From Halomonas ventosae (lineage in GTDB: Bacteria; Pseudomonadota; Gammaproteobacteria; Pseudomonadales; Halomonadaceae): 64,000 bases of DNA. Positions 31,171 through 40,441 of this stretch are shown piece after piece. Within the stretch, counting starts at the first letter, position 1, and the number at the start of each line of letters is the position of its first letter. The notes under the pieces were generated by a model. That model saw only the letters and a list, made by a program, of their open reading frames with translations, made no database searches and was not told the DNA's origin. The translations under genes were made by a program, and so were the position numbers. Location of the stretch: NCBI RefSeq assembly GCF_004363555.1, contig NZ_SNZJ01000004.1:124001-188000 (forward strand). The letters are read 5' to 3'.

Positions 31171-31803
31171 ATGCGCCTGCTGCCCCGCCCCATTTTTCGC
31201 CATCTCGCCCTGCTTGCCCTGCCGACCGCCATGGCCCTCTCCGGCACGTCCCAGGCCGATGGCGAGAGCGCCAGTGCCGTCTTCGCCGGCGGCTGCTTCT
31301 GGTGCATGGAGGAAGCCTACGACAAGGTCGAAGGGGTCAGGGCCACCATCTCCGGCTACAGTGGCGGCCACACCGAGGACCCGACCTATAACCAGGTAAC
31401 GGCCGGCGGCACCGGCCATGCCGAGGTGGTCAAGGTCGACTACGACCCCGACCAGGTGGACTACGAGACCCTGCTGCACGTGTTCTGGCGCAACATCGAC
31501 CCCTTCGCCGTGGATCGCCAGTTCTGCGACCAGGGCGCCTCCTACCGCAGCGCCATCTTCCCCATGGACGCCGAGCAGCGCGCGCTGGCCGAGGCCAGCC
31601 GGGACGCCGTCGCCGAGCGCTTCGACCAGCCCATCGCCACCGAGATCAATGACTTCGAGGCCTTCTACCCGGCCGAGGCCTACCACCAGGACTACTACCT
31701 GGAGAACCCGGTGCGCTATCGCTTCTACAAGTCGGCCTGCGGCCGCGTCGAGCGCCTCGAGGAGGTCTGGGGCGAGGAGGCCGGCGCCAGCGCGGCCTCC
31801 TGA
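31171..31803 (+). CDS. msrA: Peptide methionine-(S)-S-oxide reductase, exported form
   Basis: Repairs oxidised methionine in proteins. The protein is 210 residues. The N-terminus RHLALLALPTAMALSGTSQA looks like a Sec signal, so the enzyme probably works in the periplasm. The active-site motif GCFWCMEEAYDKVEG has the catalytic Cys42. GYSGGHTEDPTYNQVTAGG and HAEVVKVDYDP are the substrate blocks. Resolving cysteines may be Cys in RQFCDQG and KSACGRVE. The last 79 bases overlap, on the opposite strand, the end of the MFS transporter gene. Confidence 0.92.
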   Translation: MRLLPRPIFRHLALLALPTAMALSGTSQADGESASAVFAGGCFWCMEEAYDKVEGVRATISGYSGGHTEDPTYNQVTAGGTGHAEVVKVDYDPDQVDYETLLHVFWRNIDPFAVDRQFCDQGASYRSAIFPMDAEQRALAEASRDAVAERFDQPIATEINDFEAFYPAEAYHQDYYLENPVRYRFYKSACGRVERLEEVWGEEAGASAAS

Positions 31804-32984
31804 TCCTCGCGGCGTTCGCGCCGCCACAGCCAGCCGGCCAGCCCCAGGGTCACCGCCAGCATCAGCCAGGAGGCCAATGCCACGCCTGGCCAGCCGGCGG
31901 CCCGCCAGAACGGCTCCAGCCAGAAGCCGCCCAGGCTGGCGCCGCTGTAGTAGAACACCAGGTAGAGCGCCGAGGCGCTGCCCCGCGCCGCGCGGGCCCG
32001 TCGCCCCACCCAGCTCGAGGCCATGGAGTGGGCCAGGAAGAACCCGAAGGCGTTGACGGTCAGCCCGGCGATGATCCACCACAGCGACCCGGCCAGGGTC
32101 ACCGCCGTGCCGACGATCAGGATCAGGATCCCCAGCATCATGCAGGCCGGCTGCGACCAGCGCGTGGCCAGCCGGCCGGAGAGCGACGAGCCGAGCGTGC
32201 CACCCAGGTAGGTCAAAAAGATCAGCCCCAGCACCCGGGTACCCAGCTCGAAGGGAGCATCGGCCAGCCGGAAGGTGATGTAGCTGTACTGGTTGATGAA
32301 GATCAGGAAGTTGAGCCCGCCGAGCAGGTAGGCGCCAAGCAGCAACGGATTGCGCAGATGGCCGCCAAGGTCGGCCAGGGCACCGCGCAGCTCGAAACGC
32401 CGCGGCTTGAAGGCGCGGGCGGCGGGCAGCAGCTTCCAGAACAGCGCCAGCCCGACCAGCGTCATCGCCCCCACCGCCAGGAAGCTGGCCGGTGCCCCGC
32501 CAACCTCGGCCACGGCGCCGCCCACCACCCGGCCGCTGATGCCGCCCAGGGAGTTGGCACCGATATAGAGTCCCACCGCCGAGAGCAGGGCCGGTCGCTC
32601 GAACTCGTCGCCCATCCAGGCGATCGCCACCGCCGGCAGCCCGCCCAGCACGAAGCCCTGCAGGGCACGCAGCGCCAGCAGCGTCTCGAAGTTCGGCGCG
32701 AACGCCAGCCCCAGCGAGAGCAGCCCGGCCGCCAGCAGGGTCAGGCGCATGATGGCGTCCCGGCCGATGGCATCCGAGAGCGGGCCGAACACCAGCAGCG
32801 AGGCGGCCAGCGCCAGGGTGGCAACCGACATCACCAGGCTGATGCCCAGCGTCGAGACCCCGAAGGCCTCGCGCAGCGCCGGCAGCAGCGGCTGTGGGGC
32901 ATAGAGGTTGATGAAGACCAGAAAGGAGCCCAGGCACAGGGCCAGGGTGGCGCGCCACCAGGCGCGGGTATGTGCGGTGATCAT
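31725..32984 (-). CDS. MFS transporter (YnfM-like efflux family)
   Basis: 419-residue major facilitator with about 12 membrane helices. The cytoplasmic loop motif A appears as FGPLSDAIGRDAIMR near residue 72. YAPQPLLPALREAFGVS near residue 28 is typical of the YnfM/arabinose-efflux-like group. The C-terminal 35 residues are hydrophilic and their DNA overlaps msrA in antisense. The ATG at 32984 follows AGGA. It is divergent from a LysR regulator across 110 bases that contain a long palindrome, so that regulator most likely controls it. The substrate is unknown. Confidence 0.87.
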   Translation of the reverse strand: MITAHTRAWWRATLALCLGSFLVFINLYAPQPLLPALREAFGVSTLGISLVMSVATLALAASLLVFGPLSDAIGRDAIMRLTLLAAGLLSLGLAFAPNFETLLALRALQGFVLGGLPAVAIAWMGDEFERPALLSAVGLYIGANSLGGISGRVVGGAVAEVGGAPASFLAVGAMTLVGLALFWKLLPAARAFKPRRFELRGALADLGGHLRNPLLLGAYLLGGLNFLIFINQYSYITFRLADAPFELGTRVLGLIFLTYLGGTLGSSLSGRLATRWSQPACMMLGILILIVGTAVTLAGSLWWIIAGLTVNAFGFFLAHSMASSWVGRRARAARGSASALYLVFYYSGASLGGFWLEPFWRAAGWPGVALASWLMLAVTLGLAGWLWRRERREDQEAALAPASSPQTSSRRSTRPQADL

Positions 32985-33027
32985 GGTGTCCTCCGGCTTG
33001 GCAGGCCATGATCCATCGGCGAGAATG

Positions 33028-33073
33028 ATAAGCCAAACAGAATATCCAGATCATTACCATCTGGTTTGCTTAT
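33028..33073. promoter_or_regulatory. Palindromic operator between the MFS and LysR genes
   Basis: Nested inverted repeats: ataagc/gcttat outer arms (33028-33033, 33068-33073), caaac/gtttg (33034-33038, 33064-33068), and ccagat/atctgg (33046-33051, 33059-33064). The outer arms differ by one extra base. It fits the T-N11-A type site of LysR regulators. Confidence 0.6.
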
Positions 33074-33094
33074 GCCTCGAATCCCGTAACGCCG

Positions 33095-33982
33095 ATGAGC
33101 CTGCCCTTCGACCTGCGCACCCTCAGGGTCTTCCTGGCCGTGGCCGACCAGAGAAGCTTCACGGCTGCCGCCCGGACGCTCCATGTGGCGCAGTCGGCGG
33201 TCAGCCAGACCATCGCCGGTCTCGAGAAGGGCCTGGAGTTGCCGCTCTTCCACCGCCACGAGCGACGCATCACCCTCACCCCCGAGGGGGAGGCCCTGGT
33301 TCCCCATGCCCGGGCGCTGCTCGACCGCGCCGAGGCCGCGCACCTCGCCATGCGCGAGCTGCATGGCCTGGTCAAGGGCGAGGTGCGCATCGGAATCCCC
33401 TCGATGCTCGGTTCCTACTACTTCCCGCCGCTGCTGATGGGCTTCAAGACCCGCCATCCCGGCATCCGGCTGACCGTGGTGGAAGCCGGTGCGCGACGCC
33501 TGCAGCGGATGATCGCCGACGGCGAGCTGGACCTGGGCGTGGTAATCGACGACGACAGCAGCCGTCACCTGGAACGGCGGCGCCTGGTGCGCGAGGAGAT
33601 GGTGGTCTGCGTGCCGCGAGAGCACCCCTTCGCCCGGCGCGAAAGCGTCTCCGCCGAGGCCTTCTTCGGCGAGACCCTGGTGCTGTTCCAGGGTGGCTAC
33701 TTCCACCGCGAGTTCGTCGATGCCCTGGCGCGCGAGACCGGCACCACGGCCGACATTGCCTTCCAGTCGAACCTGATACCGCTGACCAAGGCGATCGTCC
33801 GTCAGGGGTTCGGCATCACCACCTTCCTGCGGCGGGTGGTGGAGGAGCCGGAGCTCCAGGCGGTCTCCTTCGACCCGCCCGCCTGGCTGGACCTGTCACT
33901 GGCCTGGGGGCGCGGTGCCTACCTGTCGCGGGCCGAGCAGGCCTTCCTGGACTTCGTGCTGGCCCACCGCGAGGTGCTCTAG
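33095..33982 (+). CDS. LysR-family transcriptional regulator
   Basis: 295 residues. The N-terminal winged helix-turn-helix is LRTLRVFLAVADQRSFTAAA to VAQSAVSQTIAGLEKGLELP. A linker helix and a periplasmic-binding-like effector domain follow (EVRIGIPSMLGSYYFPPLL near residue 95, DLGVVIDDD near 148). LysR proteins usually autoregulate and control the divergent gene. The 110-base gap with a palindrome and the MFS gene on the other side fit this. The ATG at 33095 has only weak upstream complementarity. The effector is unknown. Confidence 0.92.
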   Translation: MSLPFDLRTLRVFLAVADQRSFTAAARTLHVAQSAVSQTIAGLEKGLELPLFHRHERRITLTPEGEALVPHARALLDRAEAAHLAMRELHGLVKGEVRIGIPSMLGSYYFPPLLMGFKTRHPGIRLTVVEAGARRLQRMIADGELDLGVVIDDDSSRHLERRRLVREEMVVCVPREHPFARRESVSAEAFFGETLVLFQGGYFHREFVDALARETGTTADIAFQSNLIPLTKAIVRQGFGITTFLRRVVEEPELQAVSFDPPAWLDLSLAWGRGAYLSRAEQAFLDFVLAHREVL

Positions 33983-33989
33983 CAGGCCC

Positions 33990-34607
33990 TCAGCCCTCGC
34001 CGGTCTCGCCCAGGCGCCGGGCCAGCAGGGTCGGCTCCAGGGTGCGCCTCGCCTGCCAGAAGTGGCGCTGCCAGTAGCGGTTGTCGAGCTCGGAGATCAT
34101 CACGCCCCGTGAGGTGGAGGCATGCAGGAAGCGGCCCTCGCCGACGTAGATGCCCACATGGCGGTAGGCCCCGGGGGGACGGAAGAACACCAGGTCGCCG
34201 GGACGCAGGGCATCACGCTCGACCTCGAGGCCGGCGCGCACCTGCTCCTCGGTGGTGCGCGGCAGGTCGAAGCGGAAGGTGTCACTGAAGACGTTCTGCA
34301 CCAGGGCCGAGCAGTCGATCCCGCGAAAGGAGCTGCCGCCCAGCCGGTAGGGGGTGCCGGCCCAGCGCTCGTGCTGGGCCAGCAGGGCCCGGCGGATCAC
34401 CCTCGGGGGCGGGTTGTGCAGGCCGCGGGCCTCCAGGATGGGATTGTCCACGGGGGACATCCGGGGGTTGGCGGGCATCCCGGGCAGGTCCCGGGCGAAG
34501 TAGCCGCCGACGGCCTCCTCCTCGACGCCGCCCGAAGCGGCACAGCCCGCCAGCAGCGCCAGGGCTCCCCCGATGACGGTGATGCGACACACGCGTTTGA
34601 CCAGCAT
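33990..34607 (-). CDS. NlpC/P60 family lipoprotein (cell-wall endopeptidase)
   Basis: 205 residues beginning MLVKRVCRITVIGGALALLAGC with lipobox LAGC, so it is a membrane-anchored lipoprotein. The NlpC/P60 catalytic domain has the nucleophile Cys99 in FRGIDCSALVQNVF and the His in RHVGIYVGEGRFLHAS near residue 150. The family cuts peptide cross-links in peptidoglycan, like E. coli MepS and NlpC. The ATG at 34607 fits the signal peptide better than an upstream start at 34637. It is convergent with the LysR gene, 7 bases apart. Confidence 0.9.
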   Translation of the reverse strand: MLVKRVCRITVIGGALALLAGCAASGGVEEEAVGGYFARDLPGMPANPRMSPVDNPILEARGLHNPPPRVIRRALLAQHERWAGTPYRLGGSSFRGIDCSALVQNVFSDTFRFDLPRTTEEQVRAGLEVERDALRPGDLVFFRPPGAYRHVGIYVGEGRFLHASTSRGVMISELDNRYWQRHFWQARRTLEPTLLARRLGETGEG

Positions 34608-34827
34608 CCTGCGAAGACCTCGTTCCCTGAGCCGCACCCGTGCCTTCGACGCCCTGCGTCGTCCGGTCTGCGGATAGTGTCGCTGTGGCAGTGCTGCCGG
34701 GAGCGGCCCGGTATCACTGCCAGAGCGGCCTGTCGGCGGCTCGCTGCCTGGCGAAGGCTCCCGACAGGAGGAGCCATGTCATCAATATCGTTGACTATAA
34801 ACCATACTTTCTTATCACGGCGAGCCC

Positions 34828-37293
34828 TCAGTGGAGGGTACGGCTGTCGCCCGGCAGCGTATCGATGTGCAGCGGCGCCCAGTGGCGTGGCCGCGCCCCG
34901 GGAAAGTCGAGGCTGGCCCAGGCCCCCGCCAGCGGCGGCGCCCCCGAGAGCCAGGCCACCAGGGCCTGGCGGAAGCCGGCCAGGAAGCTCTCGCGCTCTG
35001 GCGTCTCGCCCATGAAGAACGAGAAGCCGGCGTGCAGACCGCGGGCATACTCCTCCCAGCCCGCATAGTGCTCGCCGGCCAGCCCATGGGCACGCTCGAG
35101 CAGCCCCAGGAACGCCGCCTCGCCGAGCCAGCCCAGCTGGCGGCCGGCGATGGCCAGGTCCACGGCCTGGGCGATGTCCCAGGCCGCCAGATCGACCTCG
35201 TTGCAGCCGTCCTCGTTGTCCCTGACCCGCTGCAGGCGCAACAGGTGGGCGCCCTCCTCCTCGCTGCACTCGCCGCTCTCGAGGGTGGCGATCTCCGAGG
35301 CCAGCCGCCCGTGATTGAGCGTGTAGGGGGCATAGTTGATCTGGTACTCCTGGCGATCGCCGGCCTCGATCAGGTACTCGAGGAACTCGCCCAGCTCCGC
35401 CTCCCCGTGGAGGGCATAGTGCCCATCGACCCAGTCGCGGATGGCCGCGCACTCGCGCTCGCTCTCTGGCTGCGGCAGGCTCCAGGCCGGACTGTTGAGC
35501 GGCCCGACCAGCGCCATGGCGGTGAAGTGGGCGAGCGTCGGTCGCGGCCCGGGCTCGTGCCACGCCCCGACGCGCCAGTCCAGCCAGTGGAAGAGGCTCC
35601 CGGGATCCTCCAGATGCCAGCGGATCTCGGCCAGCATGGGGGGCTGCTCGGGCTCGGGCAGCAGGGTCTCCCAGTGGGCCCAGGCCTGCAGCAGGCGACG
35701 GGCATCGGGATAGAAGCGGCACAGCGAGCCCTGCAGGGCCTCGGCCAGGCCGGCCAGGCGGGACGCGTCGAAGTCTCCGCTGTCCATGGCCATCTGCAGG
35801 TGGAAGGCGAACTTCTCGGCCATGTGGATGGTCGCGGCGTGGCGGCTGGCCTGCCGGAGGGCATCGCGGCTCGCCAGCTCGTCCGGGACCGGGTGGCCGA
35901 AGGGGGTCTCGGCCGGCGGCAGGGCAGCGTGGGCGGCATCCGCCGCCAGCTGGTTGAGGTGGTGAGCCTGGGCCGGCAGCCAGTAGCGGGAGAGCGCCTC
36001 GACGCCCTCGTCGGCATGCAGGTCGAGGGTCTCGACCAGGTAGTGGCGCGCCTCCTCGCGCCGCGCGACCGGCAGCTCGGGCAGCGGCCCCTGGCGGGCG
36101 GCGAACTCGGGCTCGCGCACCGCGGCCAGCGCCAGCGTCCAGTGACGGGGGTCACCACGCCAGGCCCGCAGGGCATCACGCGAGGCCGCGATGAGCTCCT
36201 CCGTCACCAGCCCCTGCAGGGCCGGGCGCCAGGGACTCACCGGCGAATGCAACAGCAGCGCCCAGTCCGCCTGGAGGGCGGGCAGCAGGTTGCGCCCCTC
36301 GAACAGGCTGCGCCCGCGCTGGTAGGCCCGGGCCAGGGCCGCCCAGTCGCTGTAGCGGCGCAGCGCCAGGTCGGCGCCGTGGACGGCGAAGTCGCGGGCC
36401 TCCCGCGCATCGAGCCAGCCCAGGCAGGCGCCGGCCCAGGCCAGGTCGATCAGCCGCAGCCAGTCCCAGGCGGCCCACTCCAGCGGCTCGCCCTGATCGA
36501 GAAAGCCCAGCAGCACCCGGCCGTAGTCCCGCTCTGTGCCGGCCAGGGCTTCCTGCCACTGCCGGCGCATCCCGGCATCCGCCTCGAGCAGGCGTCCGGC
36601 ATCCAGGTCCCAGGCCTGGCGATCGCCCTGGGAGGCCAGCCACAGCAGGCTGCGCACCAGGTCCTCGCGGCTGCGAATCTCCCAGGCCTCCTCCAGCCAG
36701 CCCGCCAGCCCCTGCCAGTCCTGGGGGCCGGCGGGCAGCTCGACGACCGGCGAGAAGGCGGCGCGCAACCGCCAGACCTGATCCTCGGGGGCCGACGGCC
36801 AGAGCGCGAGTGGCATGGCATGGGTAGCCAGCCACTCCTGCATCATCTCCCAGGTCACCCCCTCTCCGTCGTGCTCCAGAACAGAGAGGGCCTCGCAGGC
36901 CTCGAAGAAGCCGTCATCGCCACGCACCCAGCCCTCGGCGCTGCGGGCATGCAGCAGCGCCTCCAGCCAGGCATCGAGGCTCGCGTGGTGGGCGCTGACC
37001 TCCTCGGCGATCCGCTGGGCCCAGGCCCGGGCGCGCGACTCCCCGAGCCAGCCCGCCGCACCGCCCAGGGCGATGACCTCCAGCCCGGCCAGCAGCCTGG
37101 CCGGGTCGACGCCGGCGCCGCCGGCGCCCAGGGCCTCCAGCAGGCACCAGCCCAGCTCGCCACGGTCGGCCACCCCGAGGGCGGCCAGCCGCTCGACGGC
37201 CATATCGGCCTCCACCGTCAGGGGATCGGGTGTGAAGGCCCAGTCACACAGCACCAGCTGCTGGGCCCACCAGGCATTCAGGGGATCGACCAA
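34828..37293 (-). CDS. Large cytoplasmic protein with two DUF1266-like segments
   Basis: 821 residues, Trp-, Ala- and Leu-rich, with no signal peptide or membrane segment. Two stretches resemble DUF1266 (E. coli YbeU/YbeR): AWDWLRLIDLAWAGACLGWL at residues 275-294 with YSDWAALARAYQRGR, and AWDIAQAVDLAIAGRQLGWL at 704-723 with YAGWEEYARGLHAGFSFF. The spacing suggests an internal duplication. The start is TTG at 37293 with GAGGTG four bases upstream. The biochemical function of DUF1266 is unknown to me. The gene stands alone between an NlpC lipoprotein and gabD. Small indels could have blurred the repeats. Confidence 0.75.
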   Translation of the reverse strand: MVDPLNAWWAQQLVLCDWAFTPDPLTVEADMAVERLAALGVADRGELGWCLLEALGAGGAGVDPARLLAGLEVIALGGAAGWLGESRARAWAQRIAEEVSAHHASLDAWLEALLHARSAEGWVRGDDGFFEACEALSVLEHDGEGVTWEMMQEWLATHAMPLALWPSAPEDQVWRLRAAFSPVVELPAGPQDWQGLAGWLEEAWEIRSREDLVRSLLWLASQGDRQAWDLDAGRLLEADAGMRRQWQEALAGTERDYGRVLLGFLDQGEPLEWAAWDWLRLIDLAWAGACLGWLDAREARDFAVHGADLALRRYSDWAALARAYQRGRSLFEGRNLLPALQADWALLLHSPVSPWRPALQGLVTEELIAASRDALRAWRGDPRHWTLALAAVREPEFAARQGPLPELPVARREEARHYLVETLDLHADEGVEALSRYWLPAQAHHLNQLAADAAHAALPPAETPFGHPVPDELASRDALRQASRHAATIHMAEKFAFHLQMAMDSGDFDASRLAGLAEALQGSLCRFYPDARRLLQAWAHWETLLPEPEQPPMLAEIRWHLEDPGSLFHWLDWRVGAWHEPGPRPTLAHFTAMALVGPLNSPAWSLPQPESERECAAIRDWVDGHYALHGEAELGEFLEYLIEAGDRQEYQINYAPYTLNHGRLASEIATLESGECSEEEGAHLLRLQRVRDNEDGCNEVDLAAWDIAQAVDLAIAGRQLGWLGEAAFLGLLERAHGLAGEHYAGWEEYARGLHAGFSFFMGETPERESFLAGFRQALVAWLSGAPPLAGAWASLDFPGARPRHWAPLHIDTLPGDSRTLH

Positions 37294-37499
37294 GGCTCAC
37301 CTCGCCATAAAACCGGAACAGGAACGTGCCGCGCCGCGCACCGCGGCGAGTCGGCGCCATAGTGTAGCGGAAAGCGTTGCCGGCGCCGATGGCCGTGTGG
37401 CCAGCGACCGCGAAAAACGGGCGACATCGGGGCTTGGCGACTTGTTTTAAATAATGCACACTCGTCCAACAAGATGACCACCCCCGACGAGGAGTTCCC

Positions 37500-38945
37500 A
37501 TGTCCGCGGATCCCCAGCTGCTGATCGACAAGGCCTATGTGGCCGGCCAGTGGCGCGAAGGCGCACGCCGCTTCGCCGTGACCAACCCCGCCACCGGCGA
37601 GCCCCTGGCCGAGGTCCCGGACCTCGATGCCGAGGAGGCCCGCGAGGCCGTCGCTGCCGCGTCGGACGCCTGGCCGGCCTGGAAGCGGCGCACCGCAAAG
37701 GAGCGCGCCGCCCTGCTGCGCGCCTGGTACGAGGCCATCATGGCCCACCAGGAAGCCCTGGCGCGTCTGATGACCCTGGAACAGGGCAAGCCGCTGGCCG
37801 AGGCCCGCGGCGAGGTGGCCTACGGCGCCTCCTTCGTGGAGTACTACGCCGAGGAGGCCAAGCGCGTCGCCGGCGAGACCCTGCCCAGCCACGGCGTGGA
37901 CAAGCGCATCCTGGTGTTCCGCGAGCCGATCGGCGTGGTGGCGGCCATCACCCCCTGGAACTTCCCGCTGGCGATGATTACCCGCAAGTGCGCCCCGGCC
38001 CTGGCCGCCGGCTGCCCGGTGGTGATCAAGCCCGCCGAGGCCACCCCGCTCACCGCCCTGGCCCTGGTGAAGCTCGCCGAGGAGGTCGGCTTCCCGGCCG
38101 GGGTGATCAACGTCGTCACCGCCTCCCGGCCGGCCGAGATCGGCGAGGTGCTGACCACCGACCCGCGGGTGCGCAAGATCTCCTTCACCGGTTCCACCCC
38201 CGTGGGCAAGCGGCTGCTTGCCCAGTGCGCCGGCACCGTCAAGAAGGCCTCCATGGAACTGGGCGGCAACGCCCCCTTCATCGTCTTCGACGACGCCGAC
38301 CTGGATGCCGCCGTCGAGGGGGCGGTGGCCTCCAAGTACCGAAACTCCGGCCAGACCTGCGTCTGCACCAACCGCCTGCTGGTGCAGGCAGGTGTCTACG
38401 AGGCCTTCCTGGAGAAGCTGGCCGCACGTGTGGCCCAGCTCCAGGTCGGCAACGGCCTCGACGAGGGCGTGGTGCAGGGCCCGCTGATCAACGCCGCCGC
38501 CGTGGAGAAGGTACAGAGCCACGTACGCGACGCCCTGGACAAGGGCGGCCGGCTGGTCTGCGGCGGCGAACCCCATGCGCTGGGTGGCACCTTCTTCCAG
38601 CCGACGATCATTGCCGACGTGACCGAGGAGATGAAGGTGGCCACCGAGGAGACCTTCGGCCCCCTGGCGCCGGTGTTCCGCTTCGAGACGGAGGAGGAGG
38701 CCATCGCCATGGCCAACGCCACCGAGTTCGGTCTTGCCGCCTACTTCTATGCCCGCGACTATCGTCGTATCTGGCATGTCATGGAAGGGCTGGAATATGG
38801 CATGGTGGCAGTGAACGAAGGCATTCTCTCCACCGAGCTGGCGCCCTTCGGTGGGGTCAAGGAGTCGGGGCTGGGACGCGAGGGGTCGCGCCACGGCCTG
38901 GATGAGTACACTGAACTAAAATACGTCTGTGTCGGCGGCCTGTGA
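37500..38945 (+). CDS. gabD: Succinate-semialdehyde dehydrogenase (NADP+)
   Basis: Last step of GABA breakdown, oxidising succinic semialdehyde to succinate. The protein is 481 residues (E. coli GabD 482). The cofactor block is ITPWNFPLAMITRKCAPALA near residue 150. The general base is Glu253 in MELGGNAPFIVFDDADLD, and the catalytic residue is Cys287 in NSGQTCVCTNR. The ATG at 37500 follows AGGAG. It is co-directional with gabT after a 34-base gap, giving a gabDT operon that feeds carbon to the TCA cycle at succinate. Confidence 0.95.
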   Translation: MSADPQLLIDKAYVAGQWREGARRFAVTNPATGEPLAEVPDLDAEEAREAVAAASDAWPAWKRRTAKERAALLRAWYEAIMAHQEALARLMTLEQGKPLAEARGEVAYGASFVEYYAEEAKRVAGETLPSHGVDKRILVFREPIGVVAAITPWNFPLAMITRKCAPALAAGCPVVIKPAEATPLTALALVKLAEEVGFPAGVINVVTASRPAEIGEVLTTDPRVRKISFTGSTPVGKRLLAQCAGTVKKASMELGGNAPFIVFDDADLDAAVEGAVASKYRNSGQTCVCTNRLLVQAGVYEAFLEKLAARVAQLQVGNGLDEGVVQGPLINAAAVEKVQSHVRDALDKGGRLVCGGEPHALGGTFFQPTIIADVTEEMKVATEETFGPLAPVFRFETEEEAIAMANATEFGLAAYFYARDYRRIWHVMEGLEYGMVAVNEGILSTELAPFGGVKESGLGREGSRHGLDEYTELKYVCVGGL

Positions 38946-38979
38946 TCGCCCGCAGCCTCTTACCAAGGAGACAGGACCC

Positions 38980-40278
38980 ATGAACAACGCAGAACTCAAC
39001 GAACTCAAGCAGCGCTACGTGGCCAGCGGCGCAGCCAGCCCGGCCACCCAGTTTGCCGACCGCGCCGAGAACGCCCTGGTGTGGGACGCCGACGGCAATC
39101 GCATCATCGATTTCGCCGGCGGCATCGGCGTGCTCAACATCGGCCACCGCCATCCCAAGGTGGTCCAGGCGGTCAAGGACCAGCTCGACAAGGTGATGCA
39201 CACCTGCCAGACCGTGATGCCCTATGAGGGCTACGTGAAGGTGGCCGAGAAGCTCAGCCAGGTCACCCCGGTGCGCGGCCACGCCAAGGTGATGCTGGCC
39301 AACTCCGGGGCCGAGGCGCTGGAGAACGCCGTCAAGGTCGCTCGCGCCGCCACCGGCAAGAACAACGTGATCTGCTTCGACGGCGGCTACCACGGCCGCA
39401 CCTTCATGACCATGGCCATGAACGGCAAGGTCGCGCCCTACGCCACCGACTTCGGCTCCATGCCGGGCAACGTCTTCCGCGCCCCCTACCCGGTGCCCTA
39501 CCACGGGGTCAGCGAGGACGAGGCCCTGCGCGGCCTGAAGATGGCGCTGAAGACCGATGCCAACCCGCGCGACACCGCGGCCATCGTGCTGGAGCCGGTG
39601 CTCGGCGAGGGCGGCTTCTATCCGGCGCCGACGAGCTTCCTCAAGGCGATCCGCGAGATCTGTGACGAGCACGGCATGCTGATGATCGTCGACGAGGTGC
39701 AGTCCGGCTTCGGGCGCACCGGCAAGCTGTTCGCCATCGAGCACAGCGGCGTCGAGCCCGACATCATCACCATGGCCAAGAGCATGGCCGATGGCATGCC
39801 GATCTCCGCGGTGGTCGGCACCGACAAGCACATGGACGCCTCCGGCCCCAACTCCCTGGGCGGCACCTACACCGGCAGCCCGGTCTCCTGCGCGGCCACC
39901 CTGGCTGTGCTCGAGGTCTTCGAGCAGGAGAACATCCTCGAGAAGAGCCAGGCGCTCGGCGACAAGCTGGCCAAGCGCTTCGCCCAGTGGCAGCAGACGT
40001 TCGACTGCGTCGACAACGGCCGCAACATGGGCGCCATGGCGGCCATCGACCTCGTCTCCGACAAGGCCAATCACACCCCGGACGCCGACCTGGCCGGCGC
40101 GCTGTGCAAGAAGGCCCGCGAGAAGGGGCTGATCCTGCTCTCCTGCGGCCTCTACGGCAACACCATCCGCTTCCTGATGCCGGTCACCATCGAGGACGAG
40201 GTGCTCGAGGAAGGCCTCGCCATCGTCGAGGAGTCCCTCAAGGAACTGGTCGGCAGCAAGAGCGCCGCCACCGCCTGA
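38980..40278 (+). CDS. gabT: 4-aminobutyrate-2-oxoglutarate aminotransferase
   Basis: PLP enzyme that transfers the amino group of GABA to 2-oxoglutarate, giving succinic semialdehyde and glutamate. The protein is 432 residues. The PLP-lysine is Lys267 in ITMAKSMADGMPISAV. The cofactor Asp is in IVDEVQSGFGRTGKLF, and the phosphate site is in LANSGAEALENAVKVAR. The ATG at 38980 follows AAGGAG. It is the second gene of the gabDT operon. A GC hairpin follows the stop codon and recurs in inverted orientation 0.75 kb farther on. Confidence 0.95.
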   Translation: MNNAELNELKQRYVASGAASPATQFADRAENALVWDADGNRIIDFAGGIGVLNIGHRHPKVVQAVKDQLDKVMHTCQTVMPYEGYVKVAEKLSQVTPVRGHAKVMLANSGAEALENAVKVARAATGKNNVICFDGGYHGRTFMTMAMNGKVAPYATDFGSMPGNVFRAPYPVPYHGVSEDEALRGLKMALKTDANPRDTAAIVLEPVLGEGGFYPAPTSFLKAIREICDEHGMLMIVDEVQSGFGRTGKLFAIEHSGVEPDIITMAKSMADGMPISAVVGTDKHMDASGPNSLGGTYTGSPVSCAATLAVLEVFEQENILEKSQALGDKLAKRFAQWQQTFDCVDNGRNMGAMAAIDLVSDKANHTPDADLAGALCKKAREKGLILLSCGLYGNTIRFLMPVTIEDEVLEEGLAIVEESLKELVGSKSAATA

Positions 40279-40309
40279 TCGGGCTCGACCGGAAACGGCA
40301 CACGCCCCT

Positions 40310-40338
40310 ACCGCCCGGCTGGAGACAGCCGGGCGGTT
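40310..40338. repeat. 29-bp hairpin, left copy of an inverted pair
   Basis: An 11-bp stem accgcccggct/agccgggcggt with loop ggagac. The whole 29 bases recur as the exact reverse complement at 41069-41097. It may also act as the gabT terminator. Confidence 0.85.
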
Positions 40339-40441
40339 CGCGTTGGCGCCCAGGGCGTTGACGCCATGAGGCCGAAACCCTGCTATGGTCGCTACCTGCC
40401 GCTCGGCCCCTCGCTACCCGCTCGCACATCGGAATGGCGCC

